Shown in pieces: positions 43,915 to 52,497 of a stretch of DNA of 64,000 nt. Under the pieces are notes generated by a model. That model ran no database searches. It was not told the origin of the DNA and worked only from the letters and a program-made list of their open reading frames with translations. The translations under genes were made by a program, and so were the position numbers. Origin of the DNA: Gaetbulibacter saemankumensis DSM 17032 (GTDB lineage: Bacteria; Bacteroidota; Bacteroidia; Flavobacteriales; Flavobacteriaceae). The DNA lies in assembly GCF_000425645.1 (NCBI RefSeq), contig NZ_AUDV01000006.1, positions 186,001-250,000 of the forward strand. The letters run 5' to 3'. Within the stretch, counting starts at the first letter, position 1. The number at the start of each line of letters is the position of its first letter.

Positions 43915-45843
43915 TTAATATTCCCATCTCACAAAGGCCTCCATAGCCGCATAATGCGCTAAACCTAACTGATGATATAATTCGGCAGTTTCGCGGTTTC
44001 TATCTTCCGCACGTTGCCAAAACTCCCGGCTATCACTTCCCTGAAACACCACCCCATCTTTTTGTGACTGATGTTTGAATATCCCATTACGTTTTTCTAA
44101 CACCTGTCCTGGACTCATAGGTACTGCCATTTCTATTTCATCAATCCCCCACTCTTGCCATGCACCTCTGTATAACCATAACCAGCAATCCTTCATGAAG
44201 GCTTTTGGTTTTAGCCTTTTAACAGCTTCAAAAATGGCATCCAAACATACTTTATGCGTACCATGCGGATCGGCTAAATCACCCGCAGCATAAATTTGAT
44301 GTGGTTTTATCTTCTCGATTAAATCCATAGTTATTTGAACATCGGCCTCACCGATAGGCTTTTTCTCAATGGTACCCGTTTCATAAAATGGTAATTCCAT
44401 AAAGTGGATATTCTCATCTTTTAATCCCACAAAATGAGCAGTCGCTCTGGCTTCTCCTTTTCGAATTAAACCTTTAATGTGTCGTACTTCGGAAATATCA
44501 ATCTCACTATCCTTTTTAGTTTTAATAAACTTAATCGCCTTTTTGTAAATAGCATGGGCCTCATTACTCTTGATACCGAACTTCTCGTTATAATCGCACA
44601 CAAAGCTTGCAAATCTTACAGCTTCATCATCGGCTACGGCAATATTACCCGAGGTTTGATAGGCCACATGCACATCATGACCTTGCTCTTGGAGGCGTTT
44701 AAAAGTACCTCCCATACTTATAATATCATCGTCTGGATGTGGGCTAAATATAAGTACACGTTTTTTTGCAGGTTCTGCACGCTCTGGTCGTTTACTATCA
44801 TCTGCATTAGGCTTTCCTCCAGGCCAACCTGTAATAGTATGTTGGACATTGTTAAAAATATTTATATTAATATCATAAGCAGGCCCTGAATCGGCCAGTA
44901 AATCACTCATTCCATTTTCAATATAATCGGCATCGGTAAGCATTAAAATGGGCTTTTTCAACTTAAGAGCCAATCCTAGTACAGCTTTTCTGGTCATCTT
45001 TTCGGTCCATTCTATCTTCTCTACTAACCACGGCGTATTAATACGCGTTAGCTTTGAAGCAGCACTCTTATCCATAACAAAAACAGAGTTCGTGTGTTCC
45101 TGTAAAAAAGAGGCTGGTACCAGATTGGTTACCGGACCTTCAGCCGCGGCCTTAATGATATTGGACTTTCCTTCTCCCCAGGCCATCAAAATAACACGTT
45201 TGGCCTCCATAATTTTCTTAACCCCTAAGGTTATAGCCGTTCTAGGAGTTTTATCTAATCCGCCAAAATCATTACTGGCTGCTACTCTGGTAATATGATC
45301 TAAGGCTACCAATCGTGTTCTAGAATTTTGTAAAGATCCTGATTCGTTAAATCCGATATGACCATTACCTCCAATACCTAAAATCTGTAAATCAATTCCG
45401 CCTAATGCCTTTATTTTTGCTTCATAGTCATTACAATATTCAGAGATTTCTGCTTTTGTTAAAGTACCATCCGGAATGTGAACATTCTCAGGTAATATAT
45501 CGACATGCTTGAATAATAATTCATTCATAAATCGCACATAACTGTGTACAGAATCCGGCTGCATTGGGTAATACTCATCCAGATTAAAGCTAATTACATT
45601 TTTAAAGCTTAAACCTTCTTCTTTATGTAAGCGAACTAGTTCAGCATACAATCCTTTTGGGGTAGAACCAGTAGCTAATCCCAAAACACATGGTTGTTTC
45701 TGTGATTGCTTTACTCTTATTAACGCAGCTATTTCTTCGGCTACTGCTTTTGAGGCGCCTAATGAATTTTCAAAAACAACGGTATCGATATTTTCGAATC
45801 GCTTTTCAAATCCTGTTGCTTTATCTATACTACTCTTTATCAT
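43915..45843 (-). CDS. nagB: glucosamine-6-phosphate deaminase fused to PIG-L/LmbE deacetylase-like domain
   Basis: A 642-residue two-domain protein. Residues about 20-290 form a NagB domain with LATGSTPKGLYAEL (56-69), NLDEYYP (87-93) and GIGGNGHIGFNE (156-167), covering the catalytic Asp and His. Residues about 360-620 form a PIG-L/LmbE domain with the zinc motif SPHPDDD (367-373) and a second ligand region DPHGTHK. NagB makes fructose-6-phosphate and ammonia from GlcN6P. The deacetylase-like domain could deacetylate GlcNAc-6-P first, replacing NagA, which is absent nearby. This fusion type is known in Bacteroidota. It is preceded by the sugar permease gene. Confidence 0.9.
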   Translation of the reverse strand: MIKSSIDKATGFEKRFENIDTVVFENSLGASKAVAEEIAALIRVKQSQKQPCVLGLATGSTPKGLYAELVRLHKEEGLSFKNVISFNLDEYYPMQPDSVHSYVRFMNELLFKHVDILPENVHIPDGTLTKAEISEYCNDYEAKIKALGGIDLQILGIGGNGHIGFNESGSLQNSRTRLVALDHITRVAASNDFGGLDKTPRTAITLGVKKIMEAKRVILMAWGEGKSNIIKAAAEGPVTNLVPASFLQEHTNSVFVMDKSAASKLTRINTPWLVEKIEWTEKMTRKAVLGLALKLKKPILMLTDADYIENGMSDLLADSGPAYDININIFNNVQHTITGWPGGKPNADDSKRPERAEPAKKRVLIFSPHPDDDIISMGGTFKRLQEQGHDVHVAYQTSGNIAVADDEAVRFASFVCDYNEKFGIKSNEAHAIYKKAIKFIKTKKDSEIDISEVRHIKGLIRKGEARATAHFVGLKDENIHFMELPFYETGTIEKKPIGEADVQITMDLIEKIKPHQIYAAGDLADPHGTHKVCLDAIFEAVKRLKPKAFMKDCWLWLYRGAWQEWGIDEIEMAVPMSPGQVLEKRNGIFKHQSQKDGVVFQGSDSREFWQRAEDRNRETAELYHQLGLAHYAAMEAFVRWEY

Positions 45844-45877
45844 TTTTATTGTATTTAACTTTTATTTCTTGTAAACT

Positions 45878-47185
45878 CTATTTTTTCTTTCCTAATTTAT
45901 GTCCCCACACTGCAAAAAACAATATGATGGCATAACACGGAATTAAAATCCAATAACTACTGGTTGCTGCACTTGCTGTCGCTTCCGCTTGTTCTAATCC
46001 ACTTGCAATAAGCTCATGCTTGCCGGCATCAACCATTCTTCCGTAAAGTGGTGGTATGATAGCCCCTCCTGAAATAGCCATGATTAATAAGGCCGAAGCT
46101 GTTTTCGTGAATTTCCCTAATCCTTCTAGAGTTAAAGGCCATACGGCTGGCCAAACCAAAGCATTTGCAATACCTAAGGTTGCCACAAATAATACCGATG
46201 TAAATCCTGTGGTTGATAAGATGCAAATACTGAAAATAATACCTAAAGAGGCACTTATTTTTAAAGCTGTCCCTTGTTTTAAGTACTTTGGAATTAAAAA
46301 CACCCCCAGAGCATAAGTACAGACCATAGCCAACAAGGTTAAGGTTGTAAAAAACTTGGCATCTTCGGCAGCAAACCCTAATGAAATACCATAGGCTATA
46401 ATGGTATCACCTGCAATAACTTCCGCGCCTACATAAACAAATAAGGTTAACACCCCTAACCATAAATGTGGAAATTGAAAAATATTAGTCTTTTCGGTAG
46501 TGCCCGAAGTATTCTCTTCAATGGGAGCAGCCTCAACATGTGGTAAAGGAGCTTTTCTAATTAAAACCGCCAATACAACCAATGCAATAGCCATAACCAG
46601 ATATGGAACAAAAACACTATCTGCCATTGTACTTAATAAAACCTCCTTTTCATCAAAACTCACCGTCGATAATTTTGCTTTTACCTCATCGATACCAGAC
46701 AGTAACAAGGCTCCAAATATTAAAGACCCGAGGGCTCCTGCCGTTTTATTAGCAATCCCCATGATAGCAATACGTTTCGCACCACTTTCTATAGGTCCTA
46801 AAATGGTAATATATGGATTGGCTGCCGTTTGCAGCAATGTCATTCCTATACCTTGAATAAAAATTCCTGTTAGAAAGATCCAATAAGTTCGAGCCTCAGC
46901 GGCTGGTATAAAAACCAAGGCTCCAATAGCCATAATAAACAACCCTAGAGACATGCCCTTTCTATAACCTATTTTAGTGAGTATTTTAGAAGCCGGTAAG
47001 GCCATCACTACAAAAGATATGTAGGATGCTGATGCCACTAAATACGATTGCGCTTCCGTTAATTCGTTGATCGTTTTCATAAACGGAATTAAAGCTCCGT
47101 TTATCCAAGTAACAAATCCGAAGATGAAAAATAACCCTGCAATTATCGCTATTGGTACTATATTATTAGTTTTTGTTGTTTGCAT
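45878..47185 (-). CDS. sugar permease, FucP/glucose-galactose MFS family
   Basis: A 435-residue protein with about 12 membrane helices. The MFS signatures are FFIFGFVTWINGALIPFMK near the N-terminus (typical FucP/NagP type) and ILTKIGYRKGMSLGLF, the family loop between helices 2 and 3. It takes up a hexose with protons or sodium. Being between an APH-fold kinase (five-base gap) and NagB suggests N-acetylglucosamine or a related amino sugar as the substrate (NagP-like). Confidence 0.88.
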   Translation of the reverse strand: MQTTKTNNIVPIAIIAGLFFIFGFVTWINGALIPFMKTINELTEAQSYLVASASYISFVVMALPASKILTKIGYRKGMSLGLFIMAIGALVFIPAAEARTYWIFLTGIFIQGIGMTLLQTAANPYITILGPIESGAKRIAIMGIANKTAGALGSLIFGALLLSGIDEVKAKLSTVSFDEKEVLLSTMADSVFVPYLVMAIALVVLAVLIRKAPLPHVEAAPIEENTSGTTEKTNIFQFPHLWLGVLTLFVYVGAEVIAGDTIIAYGISLGFAAEDAKFFTTLTLLAMVCTYALGVFLIPKYLKQGTALKISASLGIIFSICILSTTGFTSVLFVATLGIANALVWPAVWPLTLEGLGKFTKTASALLIMAISGGAIIPPLYGRMVDAGKHELIASGLEQAEATASAATSSYWILIPCYAIILFFAVWGHKLGKKK

Positions 47186-47190
47186 AGTTT

Positions 47191-48261
47191 TTAATTTAGT
47201 TTATCAATTTGTTGGTTTAAGCTCTCTAATAATTTAAACTGGTTTTTAGCTCTATCGAAATTATGCTCCGGATACTTTATTTTATAATAAATATCACCAT
47301 TCAGATAATCGGTTAAAAAGCGTAGGGCCATAATAAATATCATAGTTTTTGCGCCCAATGGCAAGTACTTAAGCTCTATATCGTTTAAAGAAGTTTTCAT
47401 TTTCTTTAAAAAGCCTTTGGTGTATGCCTTATAATAATCAAAATTGAATTCTACCAAATCTAAATTCGTTTCATCTTCGGCAGCCGTATTACAAATAGTA
47501 CGTATGGCATCACCAAAATCATAATGTACAATCCCAGGCATCACCGTATCGGTATCAATAACGCATAAGCCCTTATTCTTTTTATTAAAAAGCACATTAG
47601 AAATTTTGGTATCGTTATGTGTAACTCGAATACGTATAGCTCCAGATTCCTTTAAATTTTGAAGTATGTGCATTTCGTCTTTTAAAGACTCTACTAATTC
47701 AATATAACCTTTAGCATCTTTTAAACGCTCCTCTGTGGCTACTTTTAAAGACTCTTCAAATTGCCAATAACGAAAAGACATATCGTGAAATTTGGGAATA
47801 ACCTCTATAAGCTGGTTCGCATCGAAATCTTCGGTTAATCTTAAGAATTTACCCATAAGTTTCCCTCCTTCATAAGCAATCTTTTCACTACTAACAGTTT
47901 CGTAAGTTACACTCTTGTCTATGAAGTACATTAAATTCCAATAATTCCCATCTTCATCTTTATAGTAAGACAAACCATCATGAGTTTTTTCAAAAGCTAA
48001 AACTCCTCGTTGTTGCTTTTTTATTGACTTATCTTCTAATTTCTTCTGAATATGGCTACTTACAACTACTTTATTATTTATTAATCCTGGCACATCTTTA
48101 AATACTCCATGATTAATACGTTGTAAAACGAAATAAGGTTTCTCCTTCGTTGTAATCAAGTAGGTATCATTAATATGCCCCGAAGCCAGTTCTTTAAATC
48201 CTTTGAACTGTGCACCATGATTAAACTCGTTGAAAATATTTTTTAATTGCTGTTCTAACAT
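47191..48261 (-). CDS. APH-fold sugar kinase (N-acetylhexosamine 1-kinase-like)
   Basis: A 356-residue protein with the phosphotransferase (APH) fold. It has ATP-lobe residues (FKELASGHINDTYLIT), the Brenner motif HNDTKISNVLF with the catalytic Asp, and the metal motif VIDTDTVMPG. It is two bases after the nucleotidyltransferase gene. In bifidobacteria a similar kinase (NahK) makes GlcNAc-1-phosphate, and a nucleotidyltransferase next to it fits that route to UDP-GlcNAc. Substrate specificity is inferred from context only. Confidence 0.8.
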   Translation of the reverse strand: MLEQQLKNIFNEFNHGAQFKGFKELASGHINDTYLITTKEKPYFVLQRINHGVFKDVPGLINNKVVVSSHIQKKLEDKSIKKQQRGVLAFEKTHDGLSYYKDEDGNYWNLMYFIDKSVTYETVSSEKIAYEGGKLMGKFLRLTEDFDANQLIEVIPKFHDMSFRYWQFEESLKVATEERLKDAKGYIELVESLKDEMHILQNLKESGAIRIRVTHNDTKISNVLFNKKNKGLCVIDTDTVMPGIVHYDFGDAIRTICNTAAEDETNLDLVEFNFDYYKAYTKGFLKKMKTSLNDIELKYLPLGAKTMIFIMALRFLTDYLNGDIYYKIKYPEHNFDRAKNQFKLLESLNQQIDKLN

Positions 48262-48262
48262 A

Positions 48263-49171
48263 CTACCAAAGATTTTTAGGATACACTTCAGCCGCTTTTA
48301 ATTTACCAATTGCTTCTTGAACAATTTCTTTATCTTCTTTATAGGTTACTCCAAACCATTTGGAATTAGACTGTAAAACTTCAACTGTCGCCTTCCCCGA
48401 TTTTAAAATCTCGTTAACTATTGATGGCAAATAAAATTCTGCCTTTAAGTTCTCTTTATTAGCTTCTAAAAACTCTAAAAACAATTGACCTCCAAACTCA
48501 AAACATTTTGGTGTAAACCCCCAGAAATTCATAGAAACAACCGTATTTTCGTCGATTGGAATTAAATTACCATCATCATCTTTTCTAAATAATTCACCAT
48601 CTATTTTTTCAATATGAGTTCTTTCAGTTACATCAACTAAAAAGCCCTTATCATCTACTTGACATTCTCCACGTGATACAAATCCATGATCGGAAACTGT
48701 ATTCTTTAATAAATATGCCATCGTACAGAATTGGTAAGAATCAGAATCCTTATCCATTAAAGATTTAGCCATCACTTCAAAGGCTTGTTTTCCGTAAAAA
48801 TCATCAGCATTAATTATGGCGAAATTTTCTTTTACGGCATCTTTAGCCATTAAAAGTGCATGTCCTGTACCCCAAGGTTTTGTTCTCTCAGGATTTATAT
48901 AAGCTTCGGGTACGTTCTCTAATTCCTGATATACATAATCAACTTCGGCTTTTCCCTCCAGTTTTTTATTAAATATCTCCTTAAACTCTTGTTCAAAACT
49001 TTTTCTGATGATAAATACAAACTTTCCAAATCCTGCACGTAGGGCATCATAAATTGAAAAATCTATGATGGTATCTCCTTCAGGAGTGAAGGCATCTATC
49101 TGTTTAAGTCCACCATAACGGCTTCCCATTCCTGCTGCTAATACTACTAAAGTTGGTTTTTGTTTATTCAT
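48263..49171 (-). CDS. sugar-phosphate nucleotidyltransferase
   Basis: A 302-residue protein with the NTP-transferase signature VVLAAGMGSRYGGLKQIDAF at the start, followed by INADDFYGKQAFEVM (metal-binding Asp pair) and SMNFWGFTPKCFEF. This is the RfbA/GlmU-type core. It is the first gene of the operon. It probably couples the product of the adjacent kinase (a hexosamine-1-phosphate) to UTP, an inference from neighbours. TATATTTG on the minus strand at 49190-49197 lies 18 bases upstream. Confidence 0.82.
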   Translation of the reverse strand: MNKQKPTLVVLAAGMGSRYGGLKQIDAFTPEGDTIIDFSIYDALRAGFGKFVFIIRKSFEQEFKEIFNKKLEGKAEVDYVYQELENVPEAYINPERTKPWGTGHALLMAKDAVKENFAIINADDFYGKQAFEVMAKSLMDKDSDSYQFCTMAYLLKNTVSDHGFVSRGECQVDDKGFLVDVTERTHIEKIDGELFRKDDDGNLIPIDENTVVSMNFWGFTPKCFEFGGQLFLEFLEANKENLKAEFYLPSIVNEILKSGKATVEVLQSNSKWFGVTYKEDKEIVQEAIGKLKAAEVYPKNLW

Positions 49172-49189
49172 TTCTATTCATTAATAGGC

Positions 49190-49272
49190 CAAATATACAA
49201 TTTATTTTCGAAAATGTGCTCGAACACACAAAAAAATGTTCTCGAGCACATATAATTGTGTGTTCGAGAACA
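49190..49272. promoter_or_regulatory. three tandem LacI operators and nag promoter
   Basis: Three related 14-mers, TGTGCTCGAACACA (49215-49228), TGTTCTCGAGCACA (49237-49250) and TGTGTTCGAGAACA (49259-49272), have their TCGA centres exactly 22 bases apart, near two helical turns. The consensus is TGTKYTCGARMACA. The first overlaps the expected -33 region of the minus-strand TATATTTG promoter (49190-49197); the third overlaps that of the lacI promoter. Together they should let one regulator control both divergent transcripts. Confidence 0.8.
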
Positions 49273-49300
49273 AAATAAGCATACTATTAAATGATTTATT

Positions 49301-49308
49301 TATATTTG
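49301..49308 (+). promoter_or_regulatory. lacI -7 promoter element
   Basis: TATATTTG matches TAnnTTTG perfectly and ends five bases before the ATG at 49314, so the transcript would start at or next to the start codon. Confidence 0.55.
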
Positions 49309-49313
49309 TGCTT

Positions 49314-50360
49314 ATGACAAAAAAATACACGATAAAGGATATTGCCGAAATGGCAGGTGTATCAAAAGGCACGGTAGATAGAGTATTACATAACAGAGGT
49401 AAGGTTTCCGACTCCGCCAAGGAAAAAATCACTAAAATTCTTGAAGAAATAAATTTTAAACCCAATCCTATTGCTAAAAACCTGAAGAACAATAAAATTT
49501 ATCGTATTTGTATTCTTTTTCCAGAATCTCACAAAGACTCCTATTGGGTACCTTGTTTAGATGCTATTACAGAATTCGAAGAAAACTATCAGTCTTTAGG
49601 AGTTAAAACTGAACAATATAGATATAATTCCTCCTCACCTCAATCATTCAAGGAAACTGCGCTAAGTTTAATCAGTACAGAACCCGATGCTATTTTAATG
49701 GCGCCATTATTTTTTAATGAGGCCCAGGCCGTCTCAAAACTATGTCATGATAAAAATATCATTATTTCAACCTTCAATAACATTATTAGAAAAGAAGGGT
49801 TTTCTAACTATATTGGACAAGACCTTTTTCAAAGTGGACGTATCGCGGCTAAATTATTAGACACATTATTAGGCCAAGGACACATTGCTATTATTCATGT
49901 AGATGAAATAGTGCAAAATGCGACTCATATGCAGCAAAAAGAGCGAGGTTTTAAAAGTTATTTTGAAGACAAAAACAGTTCAAGCTATAAAATTTCTACG
50001 ATTAACCTTGATAAGAATTTAAATTTTGAAAATGAGGAATCCCTAGAAGCCTATTTCAATAACCATGAAGATATTAATGGCGTTTTTGTAACAACCTCAA
50101 AAACATATAAGATAGCGGAGTTTAAAAAAACATATCAAAAAAACTTAAAAATTGTAGGCTATGATTTAGTAGATAAAAATATTACGCTTTTAAAAGAAGG
50201 CTATATTGATTTCTTAATAAACCAAAACCCGAAACAGCAAGCATTTGTGGGATTGAGCACCCTAGCGGAACACTTACTATTCGATAAAGACATTCCGAAA
50301 AGCATTCTACTTCCAATTGATATTATTAACTCTGAAAACTTTCAACAGTACTTAGAATAA
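49314..50360 (+). CDS. LacI-family regulator of amino-sugar genes
   Basis: The start at ATG 49314 gives 348 residues; an in-frame ATG 78 bases upstream lies inside the operators and is unlikely. The helix-turn-helix is YTIKDIAEMAGVSKGTVDRV, the hinge region follows at about 50-60, and the ligand domain (about 60-345) carries IYRICILFPE and VGYDLVDKNITLLKEGYIDFLINQ. It is divergent from the nucleotidyltransferase-kinase-permease-nagB operon and convergent with the SusCD genes. Probable ligand: an amino sugar or its phosphate. The SGTVDRVLHNRG helix matches LacI/NagR-type readers of TCGA-centred palindromes, in agreement with the three operators. Confidence 0.9.
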   Translation: MTKKYTIKDIAEMAGVSKGTVDRVLHNRGKVSDSAKEKITKILEEINFKPNPIAKNLKNNKIYRICILFPESHKDSYWVPCLDAITEFEENYQSLGVKTEQYRYNSSSPQSFKETALSLISTEPDAILMAPLFFNEAQAVSKLCHDKNIIISTFNNIIRKEGFSNYIGQDLFQSGRIAAKLLDTLLGQGHIAIIHVDEIVQNATHMQQKERGFKSYFEDKNSSSYKISTINLDKNLNFENEESLEAYFNNHEDINGVFVTTSKTYKIAEFKKTYQKNLKIVGYDLVDKNITLLKEGYIDFLINQNPKQQAFVGLSTLAEHLLFDKDIPKSILLPIDIINSENFQQYLE

Positions 50361-50761
50361 ATTTATCTATTGTTAAACAGTTCATAATAATGGCCGAATA
50401 ATATTCTATTTTAGACAGTTATTTTTTAACCCCCGAAATACTTCGGACTTACTTAATTAAAACGACTTCTAATTTCATCAAGAATACTTGAGAGATACTA
50501 CACTTAGAAGATGGTCATTGATATAATAATAATATCAGATTAAATCAAAGAATTCTAACGAAGATGATTGATTATGAATTCTTAGTAATGACAATAACAT
50601 AAAATTCCTATATAAAAAAAGCCTGATAATAAATTATCGGCTTTTGTTGGGGCAGCAGGAAGACCTGAAACTCCAACTAATATAGTAAACTTAACAAGCT
50701 ATAAACTTAAAAATTAACTTAAAAGTTCATTTTTTGTTGAAGTAACACACTATATAAATAC
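50361..50761. other. non-coding gap with a hairpin terminator
   Basis: I see no gene here. AAAAGCC-t-GATAAT / ATTATC-GGCTTTT (50613-50646) is a plausible terminator for the LacI gene, although it lies about 250 bases downstream. A second small hairpin, TTGGGG...CAGG-AAGA-CCTG...TCCAA (about 50647-50676), follows it; it has 6 outer and 4 inner base pairs and an AAGA loop. The rest is AT-rich, and both strands are closed by stops. Confidence 0.5.
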
Positions 50762-50795
50762 AAAGGCTGTCTTGTTTGAATCAAGACAGCCTTTT
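50762..50795 (-). terminator. terminator of the SusCD operon
   Basis: AAAGGCTGTCTTG / CAAGACAGCCTTTT forms a 13-bp stem with an 8-base loop; the T-run on the minus strand is weak (TTTGTATTT). Confidence 0.75.
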
Positions 50796-50814
50796 AAAGT
50801 CTAGTATTAATAGT

Positions 50815-52485
50815 TTACCACCCTGGATTTTGTGTCATATTAGGGTTGATAACTGTTTCTGAAAAAGGAATTGGATATAAGTACATTTTTGGGTCAAAAG
50901 GTCTTGTTGTTAAAAGCTCTTTTGTATAAATAAAACCACCTGTACCATTTTGTTGCACATCCATTTTGTAAATAGCTGTAGTTTCTGGCCCTATTTTCCA
51001 ACGACGTACATCCCAAAATCTATGACCCTCGAATGCTAATTCTACGCGTCTTTCATTTCTAAGTTTTGCACGGAATTCCTCTTTGGACATCCCTGAAGGG
51101 AATGCAGGCATCCCCACTCTTGAGCGTACCTCATTAACGGCTTGGCGTGCTGTTTTACCAAAAATACTTGGATCCTCTGGTCCATAAGCTTCGTTCATTG
51201 CTTCAGCATAATTAAGCAATACCTCTGCATATCTAAACAATACCCATGTATGCTCTTTTTGAGTAACATTTGGGGCTTCTAAATTTATCGTTGGATCTAC
51301 GTATTTTTTCAAATAATAGCCGGTTTCTGAAGCATATCTTAAAGGTGCCCCATTACGTCCGCCCTCGTAAACTTCAACTGTCTGACCTTTAAAAGTAGAA
51401 CCATTGTAGATAACAGTTTCAGCTAATCGCGGATCTCTTCCTGCATATGGGTTATTTGGATTGTAACCAGAACCTGGCTGATCAACCCCCAAACCTGTGG
51501 CTTTCATTTCGTAAGCATCAACTAAGTTTTGGGTTGGGGTATTTCCTGAACTACCACCAACATAACCTACTGGAAAGTTAATGCGTTCAAAATTATTACT
51601 AGGACTTTGTCTTCGCTCCAAAATCAATTCTCTATTGGAGTTGCTGTAGTTGTTAAACACGCTAGAATAATTATTGTTTAAAGAATATACTCCTAAATCG
51701 ATAATATCATACGCAGCTTCAGCAGCTTTAACCCAAGCTGATGTAGTTCCTTGAGGATTGTGAAGTGGGCTCGCAGCATACAAAAGTGCTTTTGCTTTTA
51801 TTGCTAAAGCAGCCCCTCTGGTTATACGGCCAGTTTCAGCTAATCGCTCCCCGACATAAGTAGTTGGTAAATTAGGAGCAACAGCATCACATTCACTAAC
51901 TACATAAGCTATAACATCTTGAAAGGAACTCCTTGAGATTGTATTGGCCTCGTCTATTGAAATCACCTTGGTGATTAAAGGAATGTCACCGTAGCGTTTG
52001 GCCAATTCAAAATAATAAAAAGCGCGTAATGCTCTAGCTTCATATTTTTTACGTTCTAGTTCGGCCATTAATACATCATAGGTAGGATCCTTGTCATATA
52101 AATGCTGTTCATATTCATGTTTCTCTACCTCTTCTAAAAAACGGTTTGCACGTCTAATAACTTCATAATAACCCCATTTAGAATCTATTGGTTGTGATGG
52201 GCTCCATGAACCATTAAAGTACTTGTTAACTAAATTTATATCATCTACAAACACAGCATCATCTGAACCTGAAGCCAGCATTGCACCCCCAACCTGTGTA
52301 AAACCGCTTGGCAAACCAATATAAACTCCTACTAGTGTCCCACTTACTCTGTCCAAATCTGAAAAAACATCATCTTGGGATAGATAATCCTTCTCATTAT
52401 AGTCTAAATAGTCACATGAACTTAGGAACAAGTTAAAAATGAGCAATACTATTATTGAATATTTCATTGTTAAATTTTTTCTCAT
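50815..52485 (-). CDS. SusD/RagB family nutrient-binding lipoprotein 2
   Basis: A 556-residue lipoprotein (signal LLIFNLFLSSCDYL, Cys about residue 24). SusD landmarks are an N-terminal helical part (ARALRAFYYFELAKRYGDIP), TPR-like helices, WVLFRYAEVLLNYAEAMNEA, and RRVELAFEGHRFWDVRRWKIG with the final YPIPFSETVINPNMTQNPGW. SusD proteins sit on the outer face and hand glycans to SusC. It pairs with the SusC gene at 52498-55332, 12 bases upstream. Confidence 0.95.
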   Translation of the reverse strand: MRKNLTMKYSIIVLLIFNLFLSSCDYLDYNEKDYLSQDDVFSDLDRVSGTLVGVYIGLPSGFTQVGGAMLASGSDDAVFVDDINLVNKYFNGSWSPSQPIDSKWGYYEVIRRANRFLEEVEKHEYEQHLYDKDPTYDVLMAELERKKYEARALRAFYYFELAKRYGDIPLITKVISIDEANTISRSSFQDVIAYVVSECDAVAPNLPTTYVGERLAETGRITRGAALAIKAKALLYAASPLHNPQGTTSAWVKAAEAAYDIIDLGVYSLNNNYSSVFNNYSNSNRELILERRQSPSNNFERINFPVGYVGGSSGNTPTQNLVDAYEMKATGLGVDQPGSGYNPNNPYAGRDPRLAETVIYNGSTFKGQTVEVYEGGRNGAPLRYASETGYYLKKYVDPTINLEAPNVTQKEHTWVLFRYAEVLLNYAEAMNEAYGPEDPSIFGKTARQAVNEVRSRVGMPAFPSGMSKEEFRAKLRNERRVELAFEGHRFWDVRRWKIGPETTAIYKMDVQQNGTGGFIYTKELLTTRPFDPKMYLYPIPFSETVINPNMTQNPGW

Positions 52486-52497
52486 TAGTAAATTAAT

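Noticed and set aside
49236-49313. Upstream ATG adding 26 residues to the LacI regulator
   Set aside because: The extension lies within the operators and the promoter element and has no family similarity; the helix-turn-helix starts right at MTKKYTIKDIA.
50646-50676. tRNA or tRNA remnant
   Set aside because: The piece starts like the 3' end of a tRNA in this genome, but it has no TTCRA loop, anticodon arm or acceptor partner.
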